Assembly: GCA_003161255.1 (NCBI GenBank) | Contig: PMOQ01000026.1 | Coordinates: 1-40,674, forward strand | Direction of reading: 5' to 3' | DNA from: Acidimicrobiaceae bacterium | Lineage (GTDB): Bacteria > Actinomycetota > Acidimicrobiia > Acidimicrobiales > RAAP-2 | DNA length: 40,674 nt | Shown: positions 7,993 to 15,073 of the stretch, one piece after another | How positions within the stretch are numbered: the stretch's first letter is position 1 | Layout of the letters: each line of letters begins with the position of its first letter | Notes under the pieces: generated by a model | What the model saw: the letters and a program-made list of their open reading frames with translations, nothing else | Told to the model about the DNA's origin: nothing | Database searches by the model: none | Position numbers and translations under genes: made by a program

Positions 7993-9249
7993 CCGCCGCA
8001 ACATGTCGAGGGCCGAGATCGACGAGAACTGGCGCACTCGCTCACGATCACCCGGAAGATGGAGCTGTTGGCTGACAACCGGCTGACCCGGCAGCGCGAT
8101 GCCCACGAACACGGTCCCCGGAGCCTGGCCGTCTTGCTCGTCCGGACCGGCCACACCGGTGATGCCGAGCCCCACGTCTGCCCCGAGGGCCACCCGGGCA
8201 CCCTCGGCCATCCTCTCGGCCGCGTTCGCGGACACGACCGGGCCCGGGGGGACACCGAGCAGCGAATGTTTGACCGCCGAGTCGTACGCGACGATGCAGC
8301 CCTTGAACCACCGGCTTGAACCAGGGACGTTCACGAGGCGAGCGCCGATCAACCCACCGGTCAGCGATTCCGCCAGCCCGAGGGTGAGGTCCCGGGGGAC
8401 GAGAAGCTTGGCCACCGCGTGCTCCATGGCCTCGTCGTCAGTGCCGAAGATGATGTCACCAAGGCGCTCTTCCAAGATCGTCCGCACCTGCTTCTCTTCC
8501 CGGGCCAACACCTCGTCGGCCTCCGCCTCGGTCCGGGCGCGGGCGGTGAGTCGGACCTTGATGCCCTCGATCCCGCTGGCTAGGAAGGCGATGGTGAGGG
8601 TGGACCCGTCGTCTACCTCCCGGTGGTCGAGCTCTTCGACGCGATCATCGAGCGCTTCGGCCAGGCCGGACTCGCTGGCCCCCCAGGTCCGGATGACCCT
8701 GCTCCTGATGACTGCCTCTTCGCCCGCCTCGGCCATGCGGCGGTGCAGGTCCGGGAGGATGCCACGTTCGAACATCTCCTTCATCTCATGGGGGACGCCC
8801 GGAACCGCGTAGATGACCTTGTTGCCGAGCTGGCAGATCAGTCCGGGGGCCGTCCCCCTGGTCTGTTCGATGATCGCCGCCCCCGTCGGGACGTCGGCCT
8901 GCCGGAGGTTGTTGTCGGGCATCTCACGTCTGCGGCTCATGAACATCACCTTGATCCGCTCGACGACCTGCTCGTCACGAACCAGCGGCACGTTCATGAC
9001 CTCCGCGATCGCCTCCCTCGTGATGTCGTCCTGGGTCGGGCCGAGCCCGCCACAGACGATGATGCCGTCGCTCCGCGCAAGTGCGGTGCGGAAGGCGAGG
9101 ACGATGCGCGCCTTGTTGTCGCCGACGGCCTGGTGGAAGTGCGAGGCGACGCCGGCTTCGGCCAGATGCTCGCCCAGCCACGCCGAGTTGGTGTCCGCGA
9201 TCTGGCCGAGGAGAAGCTCGGTGCCGACCGCGACGATCTCGATCCTCAT
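7969..9249 (-). CDS. cinA: CinA-family nicotinamide-nucleotide amidohydrolase
   Basis: A 426-residue CinA. The N-terminal MoaB-like domain (residues 1-170) has GTELLLGQIADTNSAWL and CGGLGPTQDD. The C-terminal amidase domain has GLAESLTGGLIGARL with the catalytic serine and ITGVAGPDEQDGQAPGTVFV. The family recycles nicotinamide mononucleotide (PncC activity) and ADP-ribose products. The ATG at 9249 overlaps the pgsA stop as ATGA, showing translational coupling; an upstream in-frame start at 9381 would lie inside pgsA and is rejected. Last gene of the rimO-pgsA-cinA operon. Confidence 0.95.
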   Translation of the reverse strand: MRIEIVAVGTELLLGQIADTNSAWLGEHLAEAGVASHFHQAVGDNKARIVLAFRTALARSDGIIVCGGLGPTQDDITREAIAEVMNVPLVRDEQVVERIKVMFMSRRREMPDNNLRQADVPTGAAIIEQTRGTAPGLICQLGNKVIYAVPGVPHEMKEMFERGILPDLHRRMAEAGEEAVIRSRVIRTWGASESGLAEALDDRVEELDHREVDDGSTLTIAFLASGIEGIKVRLTARARTEAEADEVLAREEKQVRTILEERLGDIIFGTDDEAMEHAVAKLLVPRDLTLGLAESLTGGLIGARLVNVPGSSRWFKGCIVAYDSAVKHSLLGVPPGPVVSANAAERMAEGARVALGADVGLGITGVAGPDEQDGQAPGTVFVGIALPGQPVVSQQLHLPGDRERVRQFSSISALDMLRRSLIGWAA

Positions 9250-9815
9250 GCCGGCTCGGACCTGGCGGCGCGTCGACCGTCGATCAGGTACTGCAGGCCG
9301 GTGAAGATGGTGATCGCTGCTGCGACCCAGATCATCACCAGCTGCAACGTGTGACGGGGTGCGAGGGGCGGTATCAGGCACGCGGCGATGGCCAGGTCCT
9401 GGACCAGGGTCTTGATCTTGGCCGAGCCGCGTGCCGGGATGGAGACGCCGTGCCGCCCGATCCAGGCCCGGTAGACGCTCATCAGGAATTCACGAGCACC
9501 GATCAAGACGACCGGGAACCAGGGCAGGGTGTGCAGGTAGCTGAGCAAGAACAGCGCGCTCAGCACAACGACCTTGTCCGCCAGCGGGTCGAGGAACGCT
9601 CCCGAACGGGTGGTCCCCTGGCGGCGGGCGATCCAGCCGTCGGCTCCGTCGGTGCCGGCGACGATGGCGCCGACGGCCACCGTCCACCAGCTGGCTCCCC
9701 GGTTGAGGATGACGGCGACGAACACGGGCGCGGCCAGCAGCCTGGCCACCGTCAGGGCGTTGGCGGGGGTGGCCAGCGCGGACGGCCCGAACGAGTGTCC
9801 GGCCGTATCGGTCAC
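9246..9815 (-). CDS. pgsA: CDP-diacylglycerol-glycerol-3-phosphate 3-phosphatidyltransferase (PgsA-like)
   Basis: A 189-residue membrane enzyme with several hydrophobic segments. It makes phosphatidylglycerol phosphate from CDP-diacylglycerol in the inner membrane. The CDP-alcohol phosphotransferase signature is present as DGADGWIAR, then RQGTTRSGAFLDPLAD with all three downstream acidic residues. The stretch between AR and the conserved G is seven residues, one fewer than the eight usual in PgsA. The start is GTG overlapping the rimO stop (GTGA); the end overlaps cinA (ATGA). The position between rimO and cinA supports the assignment. Confidence 0.9.
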   Translation of the reverse strand: MTDTAGHSFGPSALATPANALTVARLLAAPVFVAVILNRGASWWTVAVGAIVAGTDGADGWIARRQGTTRSGAFLDPLADKVVVLSALFLLSYLHTLPWFPVVLIGAREFLMSVYRAWIGRHGVSIPARGSAKIKTLVQDLAIAACLIPPLAPRHTLQLVMIWVAAAITIFTGLQYLIDGRRAARSEPA

Positions 9816-11236
9816 GGCGCCCCGACTCCCGATGTGTCGGTCACGGCGGCCCGGATGCCGGCCGGCACCGGGACCGCGACGACATCGACGCCGAGCGACT
9901 CGACGATCGTCATGTCCATGATCGACCCGGCCCCGAGCGAATCGGGGATCCGAACCACTCCATCGATCTCGGGTGCCTCGTGCACGGTCCGCCCCACTCC
10001 CGCTGCGTCAACAAGGACCGAGCGTTGCTGGCCGACGAGGCGATCGCGGCGCTCGGCCGTGATCCGGTCCTGCAGCTCGGCGCATTCGCGCATGCGCTCG
10101 AGCGCGAGACCGGGATCGACCTGGTCGTCAAGATCGTAGGCGAGCGTCCCTTCCTCGGCCGAAAAGAGGAAGAAACCGGCCCAGTCGAGCTCGGCCTCCG
10201 ACAAGAACGAAAGCAGCTGGTCATGGTCGGCCTCGGTTTCGCCCGGATACCCGAGGATGAACGAGGACCGGAACGTCGCCATGTTGTCGAGCCGGCGGAT
10301 GCGTTCGATCCGGTCGAGGAACCGACTCTTGTCCCCCCAGCGGCGCATCCGGGCCATGAGCGGCCGAGAGACGTGCTGTAGAGACAGATCGAAGTACGGG
10401 ACCCCGGTGTCCAAGATCGCGTCGACCAGCGGGTCGGTCAACGAGGAGGGATAGAGATAGAGCAGCCGGGTTCGTTCCGCGATCGCCGCAACCGCTCGCA
10501 CGAGCTCGACGACGCTCCGCTCTCCTTCGGGGTCTCCGCCCAGCCTCCGCTGGCGCCGGGTCGATCGGTCGCGCCCATAAGAGGCGAGGTCCTGCGCGAC
10601 GATCACGATCTCCTTCACCCCGGGCAAATCGCCGTCGCCGGACACGAGCGCCTCGACCTCGGCGATCAGGTCGCGCATCGAGCGCGATCGCTGCGGGCCC
10701 CGGAAGCTCGGGATCGCGCAGAAGCCACACGCACGGTCGCACCCCTCGGCGGCCTTCAGGTACGCCCACGACTCCCGGGAGGCCGGTCGGGGCAGCTCGA
10801 GGAGGTCGAACGAGCGGGCGGACGCCGAGGGGGCGGGGGTCGACCCGCGTCGCCGGAGCGACACCGGCGCACCCGTCGGTGGGGCGAGGGACACGCCGAA
10901 GCCGGCCACGAGATCGACCTCCGGCAGTGCCACAGCCAGCTCCTCGCCGTAGCGCTCCGCCATGCAGCCGGTGACGACGAGTCGAGAACCGGGACGTCGT
11001 TGCAGGTCGAGGGTCAAGACGGTGTCAATCGACTCCTGTCGCGCCGCCTCGATGAACGCACACGTGTTCACGACGACGAGATCCGCCGTGTCGGGAGAGG
11101 TAGCAGGGAGATACCCGTCGGCCACAAGCACCCCGTCGAGCTTGTCCGAGTCGACGCGGTTCTTCGGACACCCCAACGTCTGAAGCCAGTACCGCTGTTC
11201 GCCCACGTCCACTCCCTGGCCGCTCGACGTATCCAT
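9812..11236 (-). CDS. rimO: Ribosomal protein S12 methylthiotransferase RimO
   Basis: A 474-residue radical-SAM methylthiotransferase that adds a methylthio group to an aspartate of ribosomal protein uS12. The UPF0004 domain supplies cluster cysteines C23 (TLGCPKN), C59 and C91. The radical-SAM motif is C166-x3-C170-x2-C173 (EGCDRACGFC), followed by IPSFRGPQRSRS as in RimO rather than MiaB. A TRAM-like C-terminal domain follows (about residues 400-460). The start is ATG at 11236. First gene of the overlapping rimO-pgsA-cinA operon. The left edge of the proposed integrated element is only about 48 bases upstream, so its promoter may now lie in or next to foreign DNA. Confidence 0.95.
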   Translation of the reverse strand: MDTSSGQGVDVGEQRYWLQTLGCPKNRVDSDKLDGVLVADGYLPATSPDTADLVVVNTCAFIEAARQESIDTVLTLDLQRRPGSRLVVTGCMAERYGEELAVALPEVDLVAGFGVSLAPPTGAPVSLRRRGSTPAPSASARSFDLLELPRPASRESWAYLKAAEGCDRACGFCAIPSFRGPQRSRSMRDLIAEVEALVSGDGDLPGVKEIVIVAQDLASYGRDRSTRRQRRLGGDPEGERSVVELVRAVAAIAERTRLLYLYPSSLTDPLVDAILDTGVPYFDLSLQHVSRPLMARMRRWGDKSRFLDRIERIRRLDNMATFRSSFILGYPGETEADHDQLLSFLSEAELDWAGFFLFSAEEGTLAYDLDDQVDPGLALERMRECAELQDRITAERRDRLVGQQRSVLVDAAGVGRTVHEAPEIDGVVRIPDSLGAGSIMDMTIVESLGVDVVAVPVPAGIRAAVTDTSGVGAP

Positions 11237-11587
11237 GTCGTCTCATCGGACCGACTGCCCGCGGCATCCCGGCATTTGGCCGGCTGGCGGGGAGGGCGGG
11301 TCAAGCCGCGCACCACAACCTATGGCTGCAGGTCCAGCGCTTGCTTGACGAACTAGCCCGTTAGCCCTCCTGGGATGTCCGATCGGTAGTCCGGTCGCGT
11401 CGACTAGACACCCCTCGCCACCAGGTATTTTACATCAAGATTGGCGACGACTCTCTAACATTCTTGCGATCCAATCTTGCCATGATCGCTAGAGCGGTTC
11501 GGCAAACGGTTCACGAGTCTCGCTGCACGTACGTGAAGGTAAAGGAACTTGAAGCAGCTGGTGACGACCTTGTGCCGTCGTGGCACC
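11237..11587. other. Gene-free stretch upstream of rimO
   Basis: I see no convincing gene in these 351 bases. Base composition shifts from GC-rich to visibly AT-richer at roughly 11400, matching the left side of the proposed integrated element. It contains the candidate attL (11284-11300) and, just after it on the plus strand, 21 open codons ending at TAG 11362-11364 that would join the recombinase frame if the element were circular. The rimO promoter should also lie here, but I cannot point to it. Confidence 0.5.
11284..11300. other. Candidate attL, degenerate copy of the tRNA-Ser 3' end
   Basis: The 17 bases ctggcggggagggcggg match 14843-14859 (ctggcggagagggaggg, the CCA end and acceptor/T-arm edge of tRNA-Ser) at 15 positions, in the same orientation. 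This is where the original tRNA 3' end should remain after integration. The match is short and G-rich, so chance is not excluded. Confidence 0.4.
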
Positions 11588-11800
11588 TCAGGAACGTTGC
11601 TTCTCGTCCGCCTCGTAAGCGAACCAGGTACAGATGCCAACCCCGATGATCGCCAGGAAGCCCCAGCCCGACGTACTAATGCTTGGGTGGGTCCGACCGA
11701 ACCAGGCTACGACCAATAGCAGCCCCATCCCAACGATCAAGGCGCGCCAGTGACGTTCCTTGGGCGGACTCTTGCCCTGGTCAACCTCAGATTCCGACAC
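11588..11800 (-). CDS. Small membrane protein, element-borne
   Basis: A 70-residue protein with two predicted membrane segments, around WRALIVGMGLLLVVAWF and GFLAIIGVGICTWFA, a charged N-terminus (about residues 1-17) and a charged C-terminus (EADEKQRS), so both ends probably face the cytoplasm. I recognise no family. The start is GTG at 11800 without a convincing ribosome binding site. It lies inside the proposed integrated element, next to a zinc-ribbon protein on the same strand. It could be a chance reading frame, but the membrane pattern is well formed. Confidence 0.5.
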   Translation of the reverse strand: MSESEVDQGKSPPKERHWRALIVGMGLLLVVAWFGRTHPSISTSGWGFLAIIGVGICTWFAYEADEKQRS

Positions 11801-11841
11801 GGCGAAAGCCTACGGATCCCCCCTGGAGAGATGGGCGATGG

Positions 11842-12039
11842 TCAGTCAGGCCAGACGACCTCAACCTCTCTGATCACCTTGTCGCCCTCGATCCCATAGG
11901 CAACGTTCTGGCCAGTGCGCTGAAAGCACGCCAGGCAAGTCATCACGCCGGGGTGCAAGCCGCGGGCAGTCCGCCGGAACCCACCTTCGACGTGGTGAAG
12001 TGGCCCGTCGCAGACAGGGCACGGGATGACCTCATTCAT
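11842..12039 (-). CDS. Small zinc-ribbon protein, element-borne
   Basis: A 65-residue protein with two CxxC knuckles: CPVC at residues 7-10 and CLAC at 35-38, separated by 24 residues, which suits one zinc ribbon. No family recognised and no membrane segment. The start is ATG at 12039. It lies 41 bases upstream of the small membrane protein on the same strand, so the two may form an operon. Role unknown; a DNA- or protein-binding accessory is possible but not shown. Confidence 0.6.
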   Translation of the reverse strand: MNEVIPCPVCDGPLHHVEGGFRRTARGLHPGVMTCLACFQRTGQNVAYGIEGDKVIREVEVVWPD

Positions 12040-12294
12040 GCCGCCGACGCTACGTACCTACCGCCCGCCAGGTCAACGAGGATGCGTGAGCTACTTCAGC
12101 CCGGGCGACCATTCGGGTGTCGTCACCTTTCGAGTATTTGGAGATTGCCATGCGAACACAAGATGTGGGTGTTTTGACCAAGAGGGGCCTATATGTAGCG
12201 ATTGAATGACCGGCGATTGCCTGGAAGGATTACATCTGAGAGAAAAGGAGTCGGCTCTTGTCGGAAGTCGACAGAGACAAGAAGAAGGTGCCTG

Positions 12295-12537
12295 ATGGCA
12301 GGTGATGGATCCTACGACGCTAATGCCGACGCCCAGCTCGCGGCCGGCTACTCCTCAACCGGTAATTCGGCTGCTGACGAGGTAAGTAACCAGACCGGCG
12401 GTGGCTACAACCAAAGTGATGCCTCCAAGGAGACCGATGCGAGTCAGGGCGAGACAAGCCACGCATGGCACGACGCCCGGGACGCGCACGAGAAAGACTC
12501 TGGCGAGGACCGGCACTCGAGTTCTTGGCGGCGGTAA
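12295..12537 (+). CDS. Small hydrophilic disordered protein, element-borne
   Basis: An 80-residue protein rich in Ser, Gly, Asp, Asn, Ala and His and lacking hydrophobic stretches, so probably unfolded alone. I recognise no family. The ATG at 12295 is preceded by gaagg at a good distance; an in-frame ATG at 12202 lacks this. It ends three bases from the convergent gene at 12541-12981. About 255 bases upstream (12040-12294) hold no gene that I can see and may contain its promoter. Composition resembles stress-related hydrophilic proteins, but that is only a resemblance. Confidence 0.55.
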   Translation: MAGDGSYDANADAQLAAGYSSTGNSAADEVSNQTGGGYNQSDASKETDASQGETSHAWHDARDAHEKDSGEDRHSSSWRR

Positions 12538-12540
12538 AGG

Positions 12541-12981
12541 CTAGCGAGGGTCAAGCTGGTCGAAACAGCCAGCCCTGACGATCGCGCTTGTAACCTGATG
12601 GAGCCGGAAGGATCGTTGTTCGCTGCCGCCTAACAGGCGCAATGTGATCTTGGGCTGTTCTTCGGCGATCGCTGCTGCTGCGTCAGATGTAATTACGTAT
12701 TCGACGCCACCACGCAGGGAAACGACTGAGTCGCGGAGGAGTTCGGGGTGGTGTGTGATCCCCAGTTCGACCAACGCCGGGCCGGGTTCTGCAGCTATCA
12801 CCGTAAGTACCGTGTTGGCGGATGCGTTATCTCGTAACGAATAACCGAGGCCACGTAGGTGAGTCCGGATGGCAGGACTGCGCAAAGAAAGCTGCCTACC
12901 AATAAACTCCCAGGTCTCAGGGCGCAGGCTTGGTGGACGCCGAGGTCCTTTGTTGCTTACTTCTTTCCCTTTGTGCTTCAT
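12541..12981 (-). CDS. Hypothetical protein divergent from the serine recombinase
   Basis: A 146-residue soluble protein of no family known to me. The first 20 residues are basic (KHKGKEVSNKGPRRPPSLR), followed by an alpha/beta region (ETWEFIGRQLSLRS to LRGLGYSLRD) and a second domain with ALVELGITHHPELLRDSVVS. The start is ATG at 12981 with no clear ribosome binding site. It is divergent from the recombinase across 142 AT-rich bases holding a small palindrome. The placement resembles that of excision factors or regulators beside recombinases, but I see no helix-turn-helix, so no role is assigned. Confidence 0.6.
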   Translation of the reverse strand: MKHKGKEVSNKGPRRPPSLRPETWEFIGRQLSLRSPAIRTHLRGLGYSLRDNASANTVLTVIAAEPGPALVELGITHHPELLRDSVVSLRGGVEYVITSDAAAAIAEEQPKITLRLLGGSEQRSFRLHQVTSAIVRAGCFDQLDPR

Positions 12982-12989
12982 AACGGGTA

Positions 12990-13000
12990 TTCTCTGAGAA
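12990..13000. promoter_or_regulatory. Palindrome in the divergent promoter region of the element
   Basis: The 11 bases ttctctgagaa form perfect five-base half-sites around a central T, nine bases upstream of the 12541-12981 gene and in the AT-rich region shared with the recombinase. It could be an operator. Function is inferred from position only. Confidence 0.3.
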
Positions 13001-13123
13001 GTATTATACTGCTATTTCCAGGTTCTTTACTGTCTAAAAGCGCGGACAAATAGCACCAAACAGGGCCGCTCTTTGGTTATTCCGCCGGGTCCAATCCGGG
13101 CCAGGGCCTGGTAAATTGAGGGT

Positions 13124-15049
13124 ATGGAGGCTCCCAAAACCGCAAATAGTGGCCTTGCCAAGCGCGCGATCCTCTACCTGCGCGTCTCGACGGCTCGCCA
13201 GGCCAGCCAGGGCGGCGAGGCCGAGGGCTACTCCATCCCGGCCCAACGCGACGCCTGTCGACGTAAGGCGGCTGCACTCGAAGCGGAGGTGGTCGAGGAG
13301 TTCGTCGATGCTGGTGCCTCGGCCCGCTCGGCCGATCGGCCTGCGCTTCAAGCTCTACTGGAACGCCTCAAGACTGGTGGCGTCGACTTCGTCATCGTCC
13401 ACAAGGTCGACCGCCTCGCTCGTGATCGAGCGGACGACGTAGCGATTGGGCTGGCCATCCATACGGCCGGCGCCACCTTGGTTTCGGCCTCCGAAGCCAT
13501 CGATGCCACACCGGCTGGCGTCCTGCTGCACGGCATCATGGCCGCCATCTCCGAGTTCTACTCCAACAACCTCAGCCAAGAAGCCAAGAAGGGGCTGCAC
13601 GAAAAGGCTCGTCGCGGTGGCACGCCTTCGTACGCACCGCTCGGCTACCTCAACGCTCGCCAGCGGACTGATGGGCGAGAGGTCAAGACCATCGAGATCG
13701 ACGACGAGCGGGCCGAGCACATCAAGTGGGCCTTCGAGATGTATGCCACCGGCCAAGTCAGCATCGCTGAACTCACTCACGAGCTCGAGGAGCGCGGCCT
13801 CAAGAGTCGAACGACCGCCAAGTTTGTCGGCTCACCCCTGACCCGCTCGATGGTCCACCGGCTGCTGTCGAATCCGTACTACATCGGCAAGCTTCGCTAC
13901 GGCGGCGTGATCTACGACGGCAACCACGAACCGCTGATTGACGAGATCACCTTCCAGCACGTTCAGAGTGTGCTGTCGTCTCGACGCTTGGCTGGTGATC
14001 GGTCGTGGAAGCACCTGCAGTACCTAAAGGGCACCGTCTACTGCAAACGCTGCGGTGAGCGTCTGGGGTTTGGCTACTCCAAGGGTCGTGGTGGCGAGTA
14101 CGCCTACTTCTTCTGCCTCGGCCGTCATCTCAAGCGCACCACCTGCCGCCTGCCCTACATGGCCGCGGCTGTTGTCGAGGCCTGCGTTGTCGATATGTGG
14201 GACGGCATAACTATCCACCCGACCACCTTGGAAGACTTGAGAGAGGACGTCGATGCCGAATTCGCCAAGGTGGACCAGCGTCGAGCCAAGACACTGGCGA
14301 CGCAGCAACGCCGGATCATCACCCTTGAGCGGCAGAAGCAGAAGCTCATCGATGCCTACCTGACCGAAGCCATCTCGCTGGAGGACCTGAAGCCACGCCA
14401 GAGTCAGGTCCAGGCCGAGCTGGCTAACGCTAAGGACCTCATCAGCCAAGCCGGCGCTGACCATCGGATGCTGCGCAGCCACCTAGAGACGGCGCTGCAG
14501 CTGGCCGCCCATGCGGGAGCGTTCTATCGGAAGCTTCCCGGCGAGGGACGCAAGCTCGTCAACCAGGCGTTCTTCGCCCAGATCCGCATCGAAGTCGGGG
14601 AGGAAGGCAAGCCGTTCGTAGCTGACACCGTTGCGCGGCCAGAGTTCGGACTGCTATCCGACCTTGCCGCAGAGGCAGACGCTGCTCCGGGGCGCTCCTC
14701 AGAGGCACCCACGAGGGCCCGAGAGGCCGCTGGTCTTACGTACTTGCACCGGTCCACCCCCAGGGCCGCCATGGCTGGCCGGGGGCCGGGCGTAAAGAAC
14801 CCCGGGCCGCTTGTTGCTGCCCGGGGTTCAAACCTGATTCAACTGGCGGAGAGGGAGGGATTTGAACCCTCGGACCGGGTTTTCCCCAGTCAACTCATTA
14901 GCAGTGAGTCCGATTCGGCCGCTCTCGCACCTCTCCAACCGGGGTTGAGGCGCCCCAAGAGGCGACTCGACCCGGGCACCAGACACACCCGCAGGGGCGC
15001 GAAGGCACAAGAAGAGAGCCTACAGACCCCGGACCTGGAGTGGTTATAG
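13124..15049 (+). CDS. Large serine recombinase (integrase)
   Basis: A 641-codon frame. Resolvase-type catalytic domain (residues about 14-150) with YLRVSTARQ, nucleophile S22, and HKVDRLARDR. Recombinase domain from about 170, zinc ribbon with YCKRCGERLG (about 306-345) and a long coiled coil (about 390-450, LERQKQKLIDAYL), as in phage-type large serine integrases. The start is ATG with gaggg close upstream. The last 70 or so codons cannot be native as they stand: residues 574-604 are read antisense through tRNA-Ser(GCT), giving the tell-tale EREGFEPS. Integration has joined the gene to chromosomal sequence; in the free circle it would end about 27 codons after the core begins. It catalyses integration at attB in the tRNA. 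Confidence 0.92.
   Translation: MEAPKTANSGLAKRAILYLRVSTARQASQGGEAEGYSIPAQRDACRRKAAALEAEVVEEFVDAGASARSADRPALQALLERLKTGGVDFVIVHKVDRLARDRADDVAIGLAIHTAGATLVSASEAIDATPAGVLLHGIMAAISEFYSNNLSQEAKKGLHEKARRGGTPSYAPLGYLNARQRTDGREVKTIEIDDERAEHIKWAFEMYATGQVSIAELTHELEERGLKSRTTAKFVGSPLTRSMVHRLLSNPYYIGKLRYGGVIYDGNHEPLIDEITFQHVQSVLSSRRLAGDRSWKHLQYLKGTVYCKRCGERLGFGYSKGRGGEYAYFFCLGRHLKRTTCRLPYMAAAVVEACVVDMWDGITIHPTTLEDLREDVDAEFAKVDQRRAKTLATQQRRIITLERQKQKLIDAYLTEAISLEDLKPRQSQVQAELANAKDLISQAGADHRMLRSHLETALQLAAHAGAFYRKLPGEGRKLVNQAFFAQIRIEVGEEGKPFVADTVARPEFGLLSDLAAEADAAPGRSSEAPTRAREAAGLTYLHRSTPRAAMAGRGPGVKNPGPLVAARGSNLIQLAEREGFEPSDRVFPSQLISSESDSAALAPLQPGLRRPKRRLDPGTRHTRRGAKAQEESLQTPDLEWL
14798..14828 (-). terminator. 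GC-rich hairpin downstream of tRNA-Ser(GCT)
   Basis: A perfect ten-base stem aaccccgggc/gcccggggtt encloses an 11-base loop, 16 bases beyond the 3' end of the minus-strand tRNA. On that strand the stem is followed by ctttacg, a weak T-run, so it may terminate tRNA transcription. It lies inside the element and inside the recombinase frame, so the element would bring its own terminator for the rebuilt tRNA gene. Confidence 0.45.
14844..14936 (-). tRNA. tRNA-Ser(GCT)
   Basis: A 93-base class II tRNA. The acceptor ggagagg pairs perfectly with cctctcc; the anticodon arm is actca-ctgctaa-tgagt with anticodon GCT (serine AGC/AGT codons); the long serine variable arm and the T arm gaggg-ttcaaat-ccctc are present. 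CCA is encoded (tgg on the plus strand at 14844-14846), unlike the other two tRNAs here, as expected if the 3' end came from the element. It is the attachment site (attR) of the serine-recombinase element and remains intact. Confidence 0.95.
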
Positions 15050-15073
15050 GGTGCCCCGCCACCGGCCGTCATA

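Larger units (their letters stand above)
11284..14859. mobile_element. Small integrated element at tRNA-Ser(GCT) with a large serine recombinase
   Basis: The right end is the 3' end of tRNA-Ser(GCT), facing left, so any element integrated there must extend leftward. The core gene rimO starts at 11236 and limits it to about 3.6 kb. Within it are a large serine recombinase running into the tRNA and four small unrecognised genes, none with replication or conjugation features. The left half (about 11400-13120) is visibly AT-richer than both flanks. A degenerate copy of the tRNA 3' end (15 of 17 bases) at 11284-11300 has the orientation expected of attL. The integration is well supported; the exact left end is inferred. 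Confidence 0.6.

Noticed and set aside
12170-12200. TTGACC and TATATG as a promoter for the small hydrophilic protein
   Set aside because: The spacing is about ten bases, far from the usual 16-18.
14829-14860. Apparent extra T-arm (ggggttcaaacc) beside tRNA-Ser
   Set aside because: It is part of the hairpin arm at 14819-14828; no acceptor or anticodon arm accompanies it.
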